The position numbers and the translations under genes are program-made. A stretch of DNA of 64,000 nucleotides from Streptomyces sp. AC550_RSS872 (GTDB lineage: Bacteria; Actinomycetota; Actinomycetes; Streptomycetales; Streptomycetaceae): the NCBI RefSeq assembly GCF_019049285.1, contig NZ_JAGMUL010000005.1, positions 62,001 through 126,000 on the forward strand. The letters are read 5' to 3'. Positions 16,507 through 27,265 of the stretch are shown here, in pieces. The stretch's first letter is position 1. Each line of letters opens with the position of its first letter. The notes beneath the pieces were generated by a model. The model was not told where the DNA came from. It made no database searches and saw only the letters and a program-made list of their open reading frames with translations.

Positions 16507-16902
16507 CTACCAGCTCGATGCGAACGGCTGGTTCGTCGAGACGATCTCGCGGCCCAGCGGGAACAACGAGACCGGGATCAGTTTGAAGTTGGCGATGCCG
16601 AACGGGATACCGATGATCGTGACGCACAGGGCGAGACCGGTGACGATGTGGCCGATGGCCAGCCACCAGCCGGCGAGGACCAGCCACAGAACGTTGCCTA
16701 TGCAGGACGGCGCTCCGGCGTCGCGGCGCTCGACCGTGGTGTAGCCGAAGGGCCACAGGGCGTAGATGCCGATGCGGAAGGCCGCGACGCCAAAGGGGAT
16801 GCCGATGATGGTGATGCAGAGCAGGAGGCCCGCGAGCATGTAGCCGAGGAACAGCCAGAAGCCGCTCAGGACGAGCCAGATGACGTTGAGGATGGTCTTC
16901 AC
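16507..16902 (-). CDS. yccF: YccF-domain membrane protein
   Basis: 131 residues with a duplicated YccF half. Each half has hydrophobic helices followed by [16 protein letters not shown] or [16 protein letters not shown] and then a Pro/Gly-Phe turn ([16 protein letters not shown]). Four membrane segments. Function unknown in the family. ATGA overlap with htpX implies translational coupling. A 20-bp direct duplication spans its stop codon (see findings). Confidence 0.88.
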   Translation of the reverse strand: MKTILNVIWLVLSGFWLFLGYMLAGLLLCITIIGIPFGVAAFRIGIYALWPFGYTTVERRDAGAPSCIGNVLWLVLAGWWLAIGHIVTGLALCVTIIGIPFGIANFKLIPVSLFPLGREIVSTNQPFASSW

Positions 16903-17762
16903 TGTGGGGGGCCTGCCATCTTTTCGAGCCGGGCGATACGGTCCGCCATCGGCGGGTGGGTGGAGAACATTTTGGAGAACCCCTGACCCGGGCGGAAGGG
17001 GTTCGCGATCATCATGTGGCTGGCGGTCTCGATGCGGGGCTCGGGGGGCAGCGGGAGCTGCTTGGTGCCGAGTTCGAGCTTGCGCAGGGCGCTGGCGAGG
17101 GCGAGCGGGTCGCCGGTGAGCTGGGCACCGGACGCGTCGGCCTCGTACTCCCGGGAGCGGCTGATGGCCAGCTGGATGAGCGCGGCGGCGAGCGGGCCGA
17201 GGATCATGATCAGCAGCATGCCGAGGATGCCGGGGCCGTCGTCGTCATCGGAACGGCCGATCGGGATCAGCCAGGCGAAGTTGACCAGGAACATGATCAC
17301 CGAGGCGAGTGCGCCGGCGACCGACGAGATCAGGATGTCGCGGTTGTAGACATGGCTGAGCTCGTGGCCGATGACGCCGCGCAGTTCGCGTTCGTCCAGG
17401 ATGCGCAGGATGCCTTCGGTGCAGCACACTGCGGCATTGCGCGGGTTGCGACCCGTCGCGAAGGCGTTCGGCGCCTCGGTCGGGGAGATGTACAGGCGGG
17501 GCATGGGCTGCCGGGCCTGGGTGGAGAGCTCGCGGACCATGCGGTACAGGGCCGGGGCCTCGAACTCGCTGACCGGGCGGGCGCGCATCGCACGGAGCGC
17601 CAGCTTGTCGCTGTTCCAGTACGCGTACGCGTTCGTGCCCAGCGCGATCAGGACCGCGACGACGAGCCCCATCCGGCCGAAGAGGCTGCCGATGACGATG
17701 ATGAGTGCGGACAGGCCCCCGAGGAGGACTGCGGTCCTGAGCCCGTTGTGCCGGCGGTGCAC
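16899..17762 (-). CDS. htpX: M48-family zinc metalloprotease HtpX
   Basis: 287 residues. Two N-terminal membrane segments (about 10-45) precede [20 protein letters not shown], the HELSH zinc motif (His133, Glu134, His137) and [15 protein letters not shown] with the third ligand Glu. Two more hydrophobic spans lie between. HtpX degrades misfolded membrane proteins in stress. GGAGGG 7 nt upstream supports the GTG start at 17760-17762. It is coupled by ATGA overlap to yccF. Confidence 0.93.
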   Translation of the reverse strand: MHRRHNGLRTAVLLGGLSALIIVIGSLFGRMGLVVAVLIALGTNAYAYWNSDKLALRAMRARPVSEFEAPALYRMVRELSTQARQPMPRLYISPTEAPNAFATGRNPRNAAVCCTEGILRILDERELRGVIGHELSHVYNRDILISSVAGALASVIMFLVNFAWLIPIGRSDDDDGPGILGMLLIMILGPLAAALIQLAISRSREYEADASGAQLTGDPLALASALRKLELGTKQLPLPPEPRIETASHMMIANPFRPGQGFSKMFSTHPPMADRIARLEKMAGPPQ

Positions 17763-18103
17763 GGTACGCCCTCCAAGTGGTGCGGCAGGGGAACCCTTTG
17801 CTGGTCGATCTCCGATGCCACTGGTGCCGTGGTCTCACGTCCAGTGGACCCTTCTGTACTGGTCAACGCCAGGCGAGGGCCACGGGTTCCCTGGTGCGCA
17901 CGTCGGCGGGCGTGGGCCGTCCGGGTGAAGGCACCGGCGTGCGGCTGCGGGCGCGTGGAGAGCGAGTGACGCGCGCGTGCGGGCGCTGTGAACTACGCGC
18001 GCGCGGGCCGGGCCGGACCCAGTGATCTGCGCGCGCGTGGGACCGAGCGAACCATGTGCACGTGGGTACCGAGTGGGCTACGCGCGCGGGGTTACGCCAG
18101 GGC
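17763..18103. other. 341-bp intergenic region with alternating-CG motifs
   Basis: It lies between the end of nuoN (partial operon) and the htpX start, both leftward. No gene or terminator hairpin is convincing. Four runs of alternating CG with similar flanks occur at 17969, 17994, 18028 and 18079. The part nearest 17763 must hold the htpX promoter. Confidence 0.5.
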
Positions 18104-19639
18104 TCAGAAGAGGCCGGTGTCGGCGAAGCGCAGGATCAGCTGGGGGGCTCCGGACAGGGCGATGCCGACTACTCCGGTGAGAGCCATCGTGGCCGTCAGC
18201 GGCGCGGGGACGAGGTGTCTGACAGCATCGCCTTCTGGGGCGCGGAACAGCAGGGCCGTCCACTGGAGGTAGTAGAACAGTGCGATCACGACGTTGACGG
18301 CCATGACCACGGCCAGCCAGCCCAGGCCCGCGTCGACGGCGGCGGAGAAGACGGTGACCTTGGCGAAGAGGCCGATGATGCCCGGCGGGAGTCCGGCGAG
18401 GCAGAGCAGGAAGAAGGCCAGGATCAGGGCGGACAAGGGGTTGCGCGCATACAGGCCGCGGTAGTCGCTGACTCGGTTGAGGGGCTTCGTACGGCCGACG
18501 AGTGCGGCCACCGCGAAGGCGCCGAGGTTCACGGCGGCGTACATGAGGGCGTAGGCGACGGTGGAGCCGATGGACCGCTCGGCGTCGTCGGAGTACGCGG
18601 CGGCGGCGACCGGCACCAGGAGGTAGCCGGCCTGGCCAACGGAGGACCAGGCGAGCAGGCGAACCGCGCTGTGCGCGCGCGTGGCCTGCTGGCGCAGGGC
18701 GCCGACGTTGCCCACGGTCATGGTGAGGGCGGCCAGCGCCGCGAGCGCGGGGCCCCAGACGTCGGCGTACGACGGGAGGGCGACGACCGTGATGAGGATC
18801 AGGCCCGTGAAGCCGACAGCCTTGCCGACGACCGACAAGTAGGCGGCGACGGGCAACGGCGCCCCTACGTAGGTGTCCGGCACCCAGAAGTGGAAGGGTA
18901 CGGCGGCCGTCTTGAAGGCGAAGCCGATCAGAGTGAGGACGACTCCGGTCTGGGTGAGGGTCTGGAGCTGTCCGTCGACGTGCTGGATCCGGTCGGCGAT
19001 CTGGGTGAGGTAGAGGGTGCCCGTGGAGGCGTACACGAAGCTGATGCCCATGAGACTGACCGCGGTCGCGGTGACCGAGGACAGGAAGAACTTCAGGGCC
19101 GCCTCGGAGGACTTGCGGTCGCCATGGCGGAGGCCGACCAGCGCGAAGGCCGGCAGGGAGGCGACTTCGAGCGCGACGATGAGGGTGGCCAGGTCTCGGG
19201 AGGCCGGCAGCAGGGCGGCTCCGGCGGCGGAGGAGAGCAGCAGGAACCAGAACTCCCCTTCGGGGAGTTCCTTGTTGGCGTCCTTGAGTGCGGTGACCGA
19301 CAGGAGTGCGGCGAGGAGGGCGCCGCCGAGGACGAGGAACTGGATGACCAGGGTGAACCGGTCGGCCGTATAACTGCACACGTCGGAGTCGCCGGTCAGG
19401 CAGAAGGTGGAACGGTCGCCGTCAAGGAGCGGCAGAAGCAGGAGCAGGGAAGCGGCCAGGCCGGCCACGGACGTCCAGCCGAGCAGGGCCTTCTTGTGCT
19501 CCGCGACGAACAGGTCGGCGACGAGCACCGCTAGTGCGACGACCGCGGCGATAGTGGGCGGCGCGATGGCGAGCCAGTCGACGGACTGGACCACCGACTC
19601 GGCCAATGGCTGGGCCAGGCTCTGGGCCAGGGAGCTCAT
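18104..19639 (-). CDS. nuoN: NADH-quinone oxidoreductase subunit N (partial operon copy)
   Basis: 511 residues and about 14 membrane spans of the antiporter-like family. It carries the lysine-bearing helix VVLTLIGFAFKTAAVPFHFWVPDTYVGAP and LLAWSSVGQAGYLL. It starts at ATG 19639, which overlaps the nuoM stop (ATGA). It is one of three proton-channel-type subunits (L, M, N) of complex I and the last gene of the leftward ten-gene operon. It is clearly a different gene from nuoN at 59190 (a paralogue with a distinct N-terminus). Confidence 0.93.
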   Translation of the reverse strand: MSSLAQSLAQPLAESVVQSVDWLAIAPPTIAAVVALAVLVADLFVAEHKKALLGWTSVAGLAASLLLLLPLLDGDRSTFCLTGDSDVCSYTADRFTLVIQFLVLGGALLAALLSVTALKDANKELPEGEFWFLLLSSAAGAALLPASRDLATLIVALEVASLPAFALVGLRHGDRKSSEAALKFFLSSVTATAVSLMGISFVYASTGTLYLTQIADRIQHVDGQLQTLTQTGVVLTLIGFAFKTAAVPFHFWVPDTYVGAPLPVAAYLSVVGKAVGFTGLILITVVALPSYADVWGPALAALAALTMTVGNVGALRQQATRAHSAVRLLAWSSVGQAGYLLVPVAAAAYSDDAERSIGSTVAYALMYAAVNLGAFAVAALVGRTKPLNRVSDYRGLYARNPLSALILAFFLLCLAGLPPGIIGLFAKVTVFSAAVDAGLGWLAVVMAVNVVIALFYYLQWTALLFRAPEGDAVRHLVPAPLTATMALTGVVGIALSGAPQLILRFADTGLF

Positions 19640-21210
19640 CGGGTGCCTCCTGCGAGGAGCTGCTGCACGGCCGGGTCGGTGAGGCCGAGGAGGGTCTTCG
19701 GCCACAGTCCGGCGACGACGGTGAGGGCGACGAGCGGCGTCCATGCCGCGAACTCGTACGTCTGGACGTCGGCGAGCTTCGGGGCGTCCTGCGGTGGGGC
19801 GCCCATGCAGACGCGGCGGACCACGACGAGCAGGTACGCGGCGGTGAGCAGGGTACCGAAGGCACCGATCGCCATGAAGGTGAGGAAGGCCGGGCGGCTG
19901 AGTTCGGGGGCGGGCTCGAACGCGCCGAACAGCGCGAGCATCTCGCCCCAGAACCCGGCGAGGCCAGGCAGTCCGAGGGAGGCGACCGCGGCGAACGCCA
20001 GCAGGCCGCCCAGGCGCGGTGCCTTGCCGTAGAGGGCGGCGCCGGTCTGCTCGGCGAGGGCGTCGAGGTCGGTGGTGCCCGTACGGTCCTTCAGCGCGCC
20101 GACCAGGAAGAACAGCAGGCCGGTGATGAGGCCGTGGGCGATGTTGGCGAACAGGGCGCCGTTCACGCCGGTCGGGGTCATCGTGGCGATGCCGAGCAGG
20201 ACGAAGCCCATGTGGCCGACGGAGGAGTAGGCGATGAGGCGCTTGAGGTCGCCCTTGGCACCCTGCTTGGCAAGGGCGAGGCAGGCCAGAGATCCGTAGA
20301 TGATTCCGACGACGGCGAAGGCGGCGAGGTACGGCGCGAAGTCGGCGAACCCGTCAGGGGCGATCGGCAGGAGGATACGGACGAAACCGTACGTGCCCAT
20401 CTTCAGCAGGACACCCGCCAGCAGGACCGAGCCGACGGTCGGCGCGGCGGTGTGGGCGTCGGGCAGCCAGCTGTGCAGCGGCCACATCGGCGTCTTGACC
20501 GCGAGCCCGATGCCGATCGCCAAAACGGCGATGACCTGCACGGATGCACTCAGGGACCGGCCGTTGTCAGTGGCGAGTGCCACCATGTCGAATGTGCCCG
20601 CCTTGAGTCCGATCAGGAGCAGGCCGAGCAGCATGACCACGGAGCCGAGCAGCGTGTAGAGGATGAACTTCCAGGCGGCCGCGGCTCGGTCCTCGCCGCC
20701 CCAGCGGGCGATGAGGAAGTACATCGGGATGAGGACCATCTCGAAGGCGAGGAAGAACAGGAGCAGGTCGAGGACGGCGAAGGTGGCGAGGGTGCCGGAC
20801 TCCAGGACGAGCAGCAGTGCGACGAAGGCCTTCGGGGTCGGGCCCGCAGGCATCTTGAAGTACGAGTAGAGCGCGCAGAGGAAGGTCAGCAGCGCGGTCA
20901 GGACCAGAAGGGGGAGGGAGATGCCGTCGATGCCGAGGTGGATGCGCACGTCGAGTGCGGGGATCCAGCTGATGTCCGTGCTGGCCTGCATCTTCGACGG
21001 TTGGTCGTGGTCGAAGCCCAGCGCGAGGACGATGGCCGCGATGAGGATCGCACCGGTGACGGTGACGCCGTGCCGGAGCACCGCCTGCTCGGGCGACTTC
21101 CCCTTCAGCCCGGGCGGGGCCGGCAGGAGAGCGGCGGCCGCGCCGAGAAGCGGGCCGACGACGACGAACGCCAGAAGGAACTGCATCACGGACTCGTTGA
21201 TATCGATCAC
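19636..21210 (-). CDS. nuoM: NADH-quinone oxidoreductase subunit M (partial operon copy)
   Basis: 524 residues with a GTG start. The NuoM signature is visible: FEMVLIPMYFLIARWGG, AVKTPMWPLHSWLPDAHT and LKRLIAYSSVGHMGFV, with conserved Glu and Lys residues in the channel helices. Six nt separate it from nuoL and it overlaps nuoN by 4 nt. It is an antiporter-like proton-translocating subunit in the membrane arm. Confidence 0.94.
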   Translation of the reverse strand: MIDINESVMQFLLAFVVVGPLLGAAAALLPAPPGLKGKSPEQAVLRHGVTVTGAILIAAIVLALGFDHDQPSKMQASTDISWIPALDVRIHLGIDGISLPLLVLTALLTFLCALYSYFKMPAGPTPKAFVALLLVLESGTLATFAVLDLLLFFLAFEMVLIPMYFLIARWGGEDRAAAAWKFILYTLLGSVVMLLGLLLIGLKAGTFDMVALATDNGRSLSASVQVIAVLAIGIGLAVKTPMWPLHSWLPDAHTAAPTVGSVLLAGVLLKMGTYGFVRILLPIAPDGFADFAPYLAAFAVVGIIYGSLACLALAKQGAKGDLKRLIAYSSVGHMGFVLLGIATMTPTGVNGALFANIAHGLITGLLFFLVGALKDRTGTTDLDALAEQTGAALYGKAPRLGGLLAFAAVASLGLPGLAGFWGEMLALFGAFEPAPELSRPAFLTFMAIGAFGTLLTAAYLLVVVRRVCMGAPPQDAPKLADVQTYEFAAWTPLVALTVVAGLWPKTLLGLTDPAVQQLLAGGTR

Positions 21211-21216
21211 GCCTGC

Positions 21217-23211
21217 TCACGCTCCCGTGGCGACGAGGACGACGGCGACCGCGAGGACGACGGTGCCGGCGAGCAGCGCGCTCACATAGGTCTGCACATT
21301 GCCGGTCTGGGCGCGCCGTACGGCGATGCCGAGCCAGCGGGGTAGGGCACCCACGCCGCGCACATAGGTGTCGACGACCTCGCGGTCGAGGAACCGGACG
21401 AGACTCGCGCCGGCCTGGACCGGTCGGACGAAAAGTGCCCGGTACACGGCGTCGAGGTGGAAGCCGACGGCGGCATGGCGGTGCAGCGGACCGAGCAGCA
21501 GCCGCCCCGGGTCCGCCGGGTCGGGCGCGTAGGCCACTCCCCCGTACACGGACGCGTGGCTGGCGATGGCCTCGGCCTCGACCTGGGCGGCGTCGCCCTC
21601 CGGGTGAGCCGCGACCGCACCCAGCGGGACGCGCGCCGCCACGGCCGTGGTGTGACGCCAGGCCGCGTAGGTGACGATGCCGCCGACCAGGGCCACGCCC
21701 GTGCCGAGGAAGGAGGTGGTGAGGGTCGGGGCGAGGTCGCGGCCGTCGAACCAGTCGGGGAGCACGCGGTAGGCGAAGGCGCCGACGGCGAGGGACGGCA
21801 CGGCGAGGACCCACAGCACCACGGTCATCGTCAGCGGCTGCCCGCCGTGGTCCGGGGCCTCGGCGCCGCGGCCGCGGAAGGCCAGCAGCCACAGCCGCGT
21901 CGCGTAGGCGGCGGTGAGCACGGCCGTGATCAGGCCGGCGATCAGGACGGTCCAGCCTGCGGCGCCCGGGACGTTCTCGGCATGGCCGGTGGCGGCGTGC
22001 TCGGCGGCGCCGAGGACGGACTCCTTGGAGAAGAAGCCGCTGAACGGCGGGATCGCGGCGAGCGCGAGGAGCGCCACGGTCATCGTCCAGAAGGCGTCCG
22101 GCACGCGGTCGCGCAGGTGGCTCATGCGGGACATGGCGGCCAGCGAGTTGGTACCAGCGGCGTGGATGATCACGCCTGCCGCGAGGAACAGCAGTGCCTT
22201 GAAGGCGCCGTGCGAGAGGAGGTGGAAGACGGCGGCCCCGCGGTCGGCGACGGCGAGGGCGCCGGTCATGTAGCCGAGCTGGCCGATCGTCGAGTAGGCG
22301 AGGACGCGCTTGATGTCGTCCTGGGCAAGCGCGGCGAGGCCGGAACCGATCATCGTGACGGCGGCCATCACGGCGAGGACGATCATCGCGGCCTGGGAGG
22401 CTTCGAATACCGGGAGGAGACGGGCGATGAAGTAGACACCGGCGGCGACCATCGTCGCGGCGTGGATCAGCGCTGAGACGGGCGTCGGGCCCGCCATCGC
22501 GTCGGGGAGCCAGGTGTGCAGCGGGAACTGCGCCGACTTGCCCGCCACGCCTGCGAGGAGCAGCAGGGCGATGAGGGTCGGGTGGTCGAGGCCGCCGCTC
22601 GCGACGGTGCCGAGGATCTTGGTGATGCGGAAGGACCCGGCGTCGGTGGCCAGCGCGAACAGGCCGATGAGGAAGGGGACGTCACCGAGTTTGGTCACGA
22701 GGAAGGCCTTGATGGAGGCGGCGCGGGCCTCCGGGGTCTCCCAGTAGTGGCCGACCAGGAAGTACGAGCAGATGCCCATGATCTCCCAGCCGACCAGCAG
22801 CACCATCAGGTCGCCGGAGTAGACGACGAGCAGCATCGCGGAGGTGAAGAGGGAGACGAGCGCGGCGTACGAGGGGTAGCGCGGATCCTCGCGCAGGTAG
22901 CCAGTCGAGTAGATCTGCACGCAGGTGGCGACGACACCGACGAGTACGGCGACGAGAGCGGCGAAGCCGTCGATGTGCAGGGCGAGTTCGATCGGGACCG
23001 AGCCGGTGGGCGTGAGCTCGGTGGCGGCGTCGATCGCCTGGTCGCCGCCCTGGCGCACGGCGACCACCGCGGCGAGCACGAGGGACGCGAGCGACGGCAG
23101 GACGGCGAGCGGGCGGACGAAGCCGGGGGCCGTGCGGCCCATGAGCAGGCCGGCTGCGGCGCCCAGGAAGGGAAGGAGGGGGACGAGAGCGGCGAGGGTG
23201 GTCGTGGTCAC
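21217..23211 (-). CDS. nuoL: NADH-quinone oxidoreductase subunit L (partial operon copy)
   Basis: 664 residues, GTG start overlapping the nuoK stop. Channel motifs: [59 protein letters not shown] and [15 protein letters not shown]. The long amphipathic lateral helix and a final membrane helix ([19 protein letters not shown]) are present. This is the distal proton-pumping subunit. It is clearly diverged from the NuoL at the window's right end. Confidence 0.94.
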   Translation of the reverse strand: MTTTTLAALVPLLPFLGAAAGLLMGRTAPGFVRPLAVLPSLASLVLAAVVAVRQGGDQAIDAATELTPTGSVPIELALHIDGFAALVAVLVGVVATCVQIYSTGYLREDPRYPSYAALVSLFTSAMLLVVYSGDLMVLLVGWEIMGICSYFLVGHYWETPEARAASIKAFLVTKLGDVPFLIGLFALATDAGSFRITKILGTVASGGLDHPTLIALLLLAGVAGKSAQFPLHTWLPDAMAGPTPVSALIHAATMVAAGVYFIARLLPVFEASQAAMIVLAVMAAVTMIGSGLAALAQDDIKRVLAYSTIGQLGYMTGALAVADRGAAVFHLLSHGAFKALLFLAAGVIIHAAGTNSLAAMSRMSHLRDRVPDAFWTMTVALLALAAIPPFSGFFSKESVLGAAEHAATGHAENVPGAAGWTVLIAGLITAVLTAAYATRLWLLAFRGRGAEAPDHGGQPLTMTVVLWVLAVPSLAVGAFAYRVLPDWFDGRDLAPTLTTSFLGTGVALVGGIVTYAAWRHTTAVAARVPLGAVAAHPEGDAAQVEAEAIASHASVYGGVAYAPDPADPGRLLLGPLHRHAAVGFHLDAVYRALFVRPVQAGASLVRFLDREVVDTYVRGVGALPRWLGIAVRRAQTGNVQTYVSALLAGTVVLAVAVVLVATGA

Positions 23212-23597
23212 GCGGTGGCCTCAGCCTTCTCGGCCTGCCCGGCGGTGAGGGCGTCGTGGTCGGGGCCGTCGGTCTCGTGGCCTTCGGCGGTGTCGCGGAG
23301 CTTGTCGATGTCCGAGGTGCCGCGGTTGCGGTGGACGGCGAGGACGATCGCCAGGCCGATGCCGATCTCGGCGGCGGCGATGGTGATGGTGAACAGGGTC
23401 AGCGCCTGACCGGAGTGCAGGGTCTCCTCGGCGGCCCTGCTGAGCCAGACGTCGAAGGCGACCAGGTTGAGGTTGACGGCGTTGAGCATCAGCTCGACCG
23501 ACATCAGGACCAGGATCGCGTTGCGGCGGGCGAGGACGCCGTACAGGCCGGTGCAGAAGAGAAGGGCGGAGAGTACGGCGGGGTAGGCGAGATGCAT
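23208..23597 (-). CDS. nuoK: NADH-quinone oxidoreductase subunit K (partial operon copy)
   Basis: 129 residues: [38 protein letters not shown] (with the conserved membrane Glu), then [18 protein letters not shown]. Three membrane spans. The hydrophilic tail of about 30 residues is longer than in most NuoK (about 100 aa). Start and stop codons overlap with nuoJ (TGATG) and nuoL (GTGA). Confidence 0.93.
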   Translation of the reverse strand: MHLAYPAVLSALLFCTGLYGVLARRNAILVLMSVELMLNAVNLNLVAFDVWLSRAAEETLHSGQALTLFTITIAAAEIGIGLAIVLAVHRNRGTSDIDKLRDTAEGHETDGPDHDALTAGQAEKAEATA

Positions 23598-24292
23598 CAG
23601 CGGGCGCCCTCCTGCTCGGCCGACTCAGTTCCCTCGGACGACCCATTTCGCCCGATCGGGTGATTGCGGGAATCCGGGGCAGATGGGGAACTCCCGGTCT
23701 CGGCCCGGGAGTTCACAGGGGGAGAGCTCGACTCCGCCTTTGCCTTGCGGGACAGGACGATCGCGCCGACCAGGGCCGCGAGGAGGAGGACGGAGAGGGC
23801 CTCGAAGGGAAGCACCCAGTTCTGGAAGAGGCTCTCGCCGGTGGCCCTGGTGGAGCCGGCGGCTGGGCCGTCGAGGTCGATCCAGGTCGTGCGGAAGGCG
23901 TCGACGACCACCCAGACAAGGGTGGCCGCCGAGGCGACGGCCACGGTGAGCGCGGCCCAGCGGTTGCCGGAGTCGGCGTCCGGGGAGCGGCCGATGGGGG
24001 CCCTGGTGAGCATCAGACCGAAGAGCAGGAGGACGACGACGGATCCGACGTAGATGAGGACCTGCACCCAGGCGATGAACTCGGCGGTGAGCAGGAGGTA
24101 CTCGACGGCGAGACCGCCGAGGGTGACCACCAGCCACAGGGCGGCATGCACCAGCTGCCGGGTGGTGACGGTGACCAGGGCGGCGCCGAAGGTGACCAGG
24201 CCGACGAGGAGGAAGACGATCTCGACGCCGGTCGGGGAGAGAAAGCCGTGAGTGTCGGCGGCCGTGGTCAGCGTGGCGTAGGTGGGGCTCAC
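23597..24292 (-). CDS. nuoJ: NADH-quinone oxidoreductase subunit J (partial operon copy)
   Basis: 231 residues from the GTG at 24290-24292, which overlaps the nuoI stop. Five spans, including the NuoJ helix with the pi-bulge region ([26 protein letters not shown]). The last 50 residues are a hydrophilic Ser/Glu-rich tail ([10 protein letters not shown] to [13 protein letters not shown]) that is not part of the conserved core. Confidence 0.92.
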   Translation of the reverse strand: MSPTYATLTTAADTHGFLSPTGVEIVFLLVGLVTFGAALVTVTTRQLVHAALWLVVTLGGLAVEYLLLTAEFIAWVQVLIYVGSVVVLLLFGLMLTRAPIGRSPDADSGNRWAALTVAVASAATLVWVVVDAFRTTWIDLDGPAAGSTRATGESLFQNWVLPFEALSVLLLAALVGAIVLSRKAKAESSSPPVNSRAETGSSPSAPDSRNHPIGRNGSSEGTESAEQEGAR

Positions 24293-24858
24293 GACTCGCC
24301 CTCCTGCGGCTCGGTCGGCTCTGCCGGCGGCGCCTGGGCGGCCGCCAGCTTCTCGGCGGTCTTGCGGGCGGCGGCGATCTCCTTGGGCTCCTCCGCGCCG
24401 GGGTCCAGGGCGGGCGGGGCCGGGACGGTCCACATCCACTCGCGGAGCTTGTCGCGCTCGTGGGTGAGGTCGCGGATGTCGGTCTCGGCGTACTCGAACT
24501 CCGGGGACCAGAACAGGGCGTCGAAAGGACAGACCTCGATGCAGATACCGCAGTACATGCACAGGGAGAAGTCGATGGCGAAGCGGTCGAGGACGTTGCG
24601 GCTGCGTTCGCGGCCGCCGGGGGCCGCCGCCGGGACCGTCTCCTTGTGGGAGTCGATGTAGATGCACCAGTCGGGGCACTCACGGGCGCACAGCATGCAG
24701 ACCGTGCAGTTCTCCTCGAACAGGCCGATCACACCGCGGGTGCGGGGCGGGAGGTCGGGCTGGGTGTCCGGGTACTGCGCGGTGACGGACTTCCTCGTCA
24801 TCGTGCGGAGAGTGACGGCCAGGCCCTTGGCCAGGCCACTTCCGGGAAGGGGGGCCAT
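24289..24858 (-). CDS. nuoI: NADH-quinone oxidoreductase subunit I (partial operon copy)
   Basis: 189 residues. It has two [4Fe-4S] motifs: [12 protein letters not shown] and [12 protein letters not shown]. An N-terminal amphipathic stretch ([22 protein letters not shown]) docks it to the membrane arm. In complex I it passes electrons towards NuoB; in complexes lacking the NADH module the same subunit can take them from ferredoxin. Here no nuoE, F or G accompanies it. ATG 24858 lies 2 nt after the nuoH stop. Confidence 0.94.
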   Translation of the reverse strand: MAPLPGSGLAKGLAVTLRTMTRKSVTAQYPDTQPDLPPRTRGVIGLFEENCTVCMLCARECPDWCIYIDSHKETVPAAAPGGRERSRNVLDRFAIDFSLCMYCGICIEVCPFDALFWSPEFEYAETDIRDLTHERDKLREWMWTVPAPPALDPGAEEPKEIAAARKTAEKLAAAQAPPAEPTEPQEGES

Positions 24859-24860
24859 GG

Positions 24861-25829
24861 TTACTGGATCACCACCTTGACGACGCCGGTGAGGGCGATC
24901 TGGGCGAGGGAGAGGGGGACGAGGAGGGTCCAGGAGAGCTTCTGGAGCTGGTCCTCGCGCAGTCGGGGATAGGTGACGCGGAGCCAGATCACGATGAAGG
25001 CGAGGACGGCCGTCTTCAGCAGGGTCCAGACCCAGCCGAGGCCGTCGGCGCCCCAGGGGCCGTGCCAGCCGCCCAGGAAGAGGACGGTGGTCAGGCCGCA
25101 CAGGACGACGATCCCGGCGTATTCGGCGAGGAGGAAGAGAGCGAAACGGAGGCCGGTGTACTCCGTGTAGGCGCCGAAGATGATCTCCGAGTCGGCGACG
25201 GGCATGTCGAAGGGCGGGCGTTGGAGCTCGGCCAGTCCGGCGACGAAGAAGACGATCGCGCCGACGATCTGCCAGGGCAGCCACCACCACTCGAAGGCGT
25301 CGAGGATGCCGGGGAGAGAGACGGTGCCGGCCGCCATCGCCACGGAGGCGGCGGTCAGCAGCATCGGGAGTTCGTAGGCCAGGAGCTGAGCGGCGGTGCG
25401 GAGGCCGCCGAGGAGGGAGAACTTGTTGGCGGAGGCCCAGCCGGCCATGAGCGAGCCAAGGACGCCGACGCCCATGACTGCCAGGACGAAGAAGATGCCC
25501 GCGTCGATGACCTCACCGACCGCGCCCTCGCCCGGGCCGATCGGGATGGCGAGGAGGACCAGCAGATAGGGAAGGAGGGCCACTGCGGGGGCGAGCTGGA
25601 AGATACGGCGGTCCGCGCCTGCCGGGACGACGTCCTCCTTCTGCGCGAACTTCACGCCGTCGGCGACGAGCTGGGCCCACCCGTGGAAGCCACCCGCGTA
25701 CATCGGGCCGAGACGGCCCTGCATATGGGCCATGACCTTGTGTTCGGTCTGGCCGATGAGCAGGGGGAACGTGAGGAAGACGACGAAGACGATCAGGAGT
25801 CGCAGGGTGACGTCCAGCGCGTCGTTCAC
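24861..25829 (-). CDS. nuoH: NADH-quinone oxidoreductase subunit H (partial operon copy)
   Basis: 322 residues, GTG start overlapping the nuoC stop (GTGA). It has the quinone-chamber loops [53 protein letters not shown] and [18 protein letters not shown] with their conserved acids. About eight spans. NuoH forms the quinone cavity with NuoD and NuoB, so its presence without a local nuoD is notable. Confidence 0.94.
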   Translation of the reverse strand: MNDALDVTLRLLIVFVVFLTFPLLIGQTEHKVMAHMQGRLGPMYAGGFHGWAQLVADGVKFAQKEDVVPAGADRRIFQLAPAVALLPYLLVLLAIPIGPGEGAVGEVIDAGIFFVLAVMGVGVLGSLMAGWASANKFSLLGGLRTAAQLLAYELPMLLTAASVAMAAGTVSLPGILDAFEWWWLPWQIVGAIVFFVAGLAELQRPPFDMPVADSEIIFGAYTEYTGLRFALFLLAEYAGIVVLCGLTTVLFLGGWHGPWGADGLGWVWTLLKTAVLAFIVIWLRVTYPRLREDQLQKLSWTLLVPLSLAQIALTGVVKVVIQ

Positions 25830-27265
25830 TGCGGGCCTCCTGCGGGGTCGGTGCGGTCGTCGGCGGGGTCGTCGGCGGAGTCTGTGGGGTCCTCGTTCTC
25901 GGCGGGGGCGGCCTGAGGCTCGTCGGGCTCGGGTTGGGCGGGCTGGTCGGGGCGCGACGTGGGCTGCTCAGGGGCCGACCCGGGCTGCTGTGGCTCGGGC
26001 TCGTCGAAGGCGGGGCGGGCGTGGTGCCAGGGGGCGTCCGGGCTTCGGGGGGCCTTGGGAGTCGGAGGAGCCGAGGGGGCCGTCTCGGGTGACGCCGCGT
26101 CGGAAGCGGGCCGCTGGCTTGCGGAGCCGTCCGAGGCGCTGCGGGATCGGCGGGGACCGGACGGGGCCGTGCCCGTTCCCGGGCGCTGCGATGCCGAGCC
26201 TTCGCCGGCGCTGCGCGCGCGCCGGACCGGCGGGGCGGTGGTCGCGGCCGGCTCCTGCCCCTCCCCCGTTCCCTCGGTCGTCGCGTCCGCCGATGTCTCG
26301 GTCCGCTGGCTCGCCGAGCCCTCGCCGACGGTCCGCGAACGCCGAGGTGTGGTCGGCGTACCGGTGCCCGTCGGGGGCGCGGTCGTCTCCGGTGAGGGTT
26401 CGGCTGCTCCCGCAGCGGACGTCTGGCCGGGCGAACCGTCTGCGGCCGGAACGGCTGCCTGCTGACCGGCCGGGCCCTGCTGGCTGGCCGAGCCTTCCGC
26501 CGCCGTGCGCGCCCGTCGAGGTGTCCCCGCCGCGCCTGTGGCCGCAGCCCCGCCCGTGGTCGAGGGGTCCGGCCGGCTCGCCGAGCCCTCTGCGGCCGTG
26601 CGCGTTCGTCGGACCGGACGGTCTCCCGCCGCGCGTGCCGGGCGCTCGCCCGCCGCGCGTCCCGCGCCCCTGGCCGGGCGGGCCGGGGCAGCGGGGAGCT
26701 GGCCTTTGAGGGGGCCCCATTCGTTGGGGTCGGGGACGCCGGGGGGCAGCATCTGGCGGCGCTTCGGGCCGCCGTGTTCGGACTCGCCGGGTTCCTTGGC
26801 GCCGGGCCAGGCCTTGGCGACTCGGGCTGCCAGAACGAAGTCCTTACGGAGGGGGTGGCCCTCGAAGTTGTCCGGGAGGAGGAGGTGGTCCAGGGCAGGG
26901 TGGTCGGCGAACAGGACGCCGAACATTTCGTGTGTCTCGCGTTCGTGCCAGGCGGCGCCCGCGTACACGCCGACCGCCGTGGGCAGCGTCGGTGCCTCGT
27001 GCGGGACCGTCGTGCGGACCAGCAGGCGTCGTACCGGAGACAGGGCCGCGACATGGGCGGCGACGCGGAAGCCGGTGCCGGGTTCGTCGACCGCGCTCAG
27101 CCAGTCGAAGTAGGTGCAGCCCAGTTCGTCGCGGGCTGTCTTCAGGGCCGTGATCCAGGACGCCGGGGGTACGTCGACCGTAAGGACGTCGTACGACTCC
27201 TCGGCGGTGGCCTCCGGGCCGAAGAGGTCCTCGACGGGGGCGGGCAGCCAGCCGGTCGTCGTCAT
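25826..27265 (-). CDS. nuoC: NuoC with a long repeat-bearing C-terminal tail (partial operon copy)
   Basis: 479 residues, against about 180-250 for ordinary NuoC. Residues 1-190 are the 30-kDa subunit, including [17 protein letters not shown] and [15 protein letters not shown] (about 106-143). Residues 190-479 are disordered (Ala, Pro, Gly, Thr, Glu). Five copies of an RRxR[ST]xxxGSAS motif occur at about 218-231, 249-262, 308-321, 347-361 and 371-385. Near the end come [13 protein letters not shown] and an acidic tail. The frame overlaps nuoB and nuoH by 4 nt, so the extension is truly in the operon frame. The basic R-R-x-R-S/T context could suit phosphorylation or protein docking; function unknown. 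Confidence 0.9.
   Translation of the reverse strand: MTTTGWLPAPVEDLFGPEATAEESYDVLTVDVPPASWITALKTARDELGCTYFDWLSAVDEPGTGFRVAAHVAALSPVRRLLVRTTVPHEAPTLPTAVGVYAGAAWHERETHEMFGVLFADHPALDHLLLPDNFEGHPLRKDFVLAARVAKAWPGAKEPGESEHGGPKRRQMLPPGVPDPNEWGPLKGQLPAAPARPARGAGRAAGERPARAAGDRPVRRTRTAAEGSASRPDPSTTGGAAATGAAGTPRRARTAAEGSASQQGPAGQQAAVPAADGSPGQTSAAGAAEPSPETTAPPTGTGTPTTPRRSRTVGEGSASQRTETSADATTEGTGEGQEPAATTAPPVRRARSAGEGSASQRPGTGTAPSGPRRSRSASDGSASQRPASDAASPETAPSAPPTPKAPRSPDAPWHHARPAFDEPEPQQPGSAPEQPTSRPDQPAQPEPDEPQAAPAENEDPTDSADDPADDRTDPAGGPQ

Noticed and set aside
18056..19534. Rightward 492-codon frame opposite nuoN
   Set aside because: Antisense of a strongly supported membrane protein; translation is Glu/Gly-rich noise.
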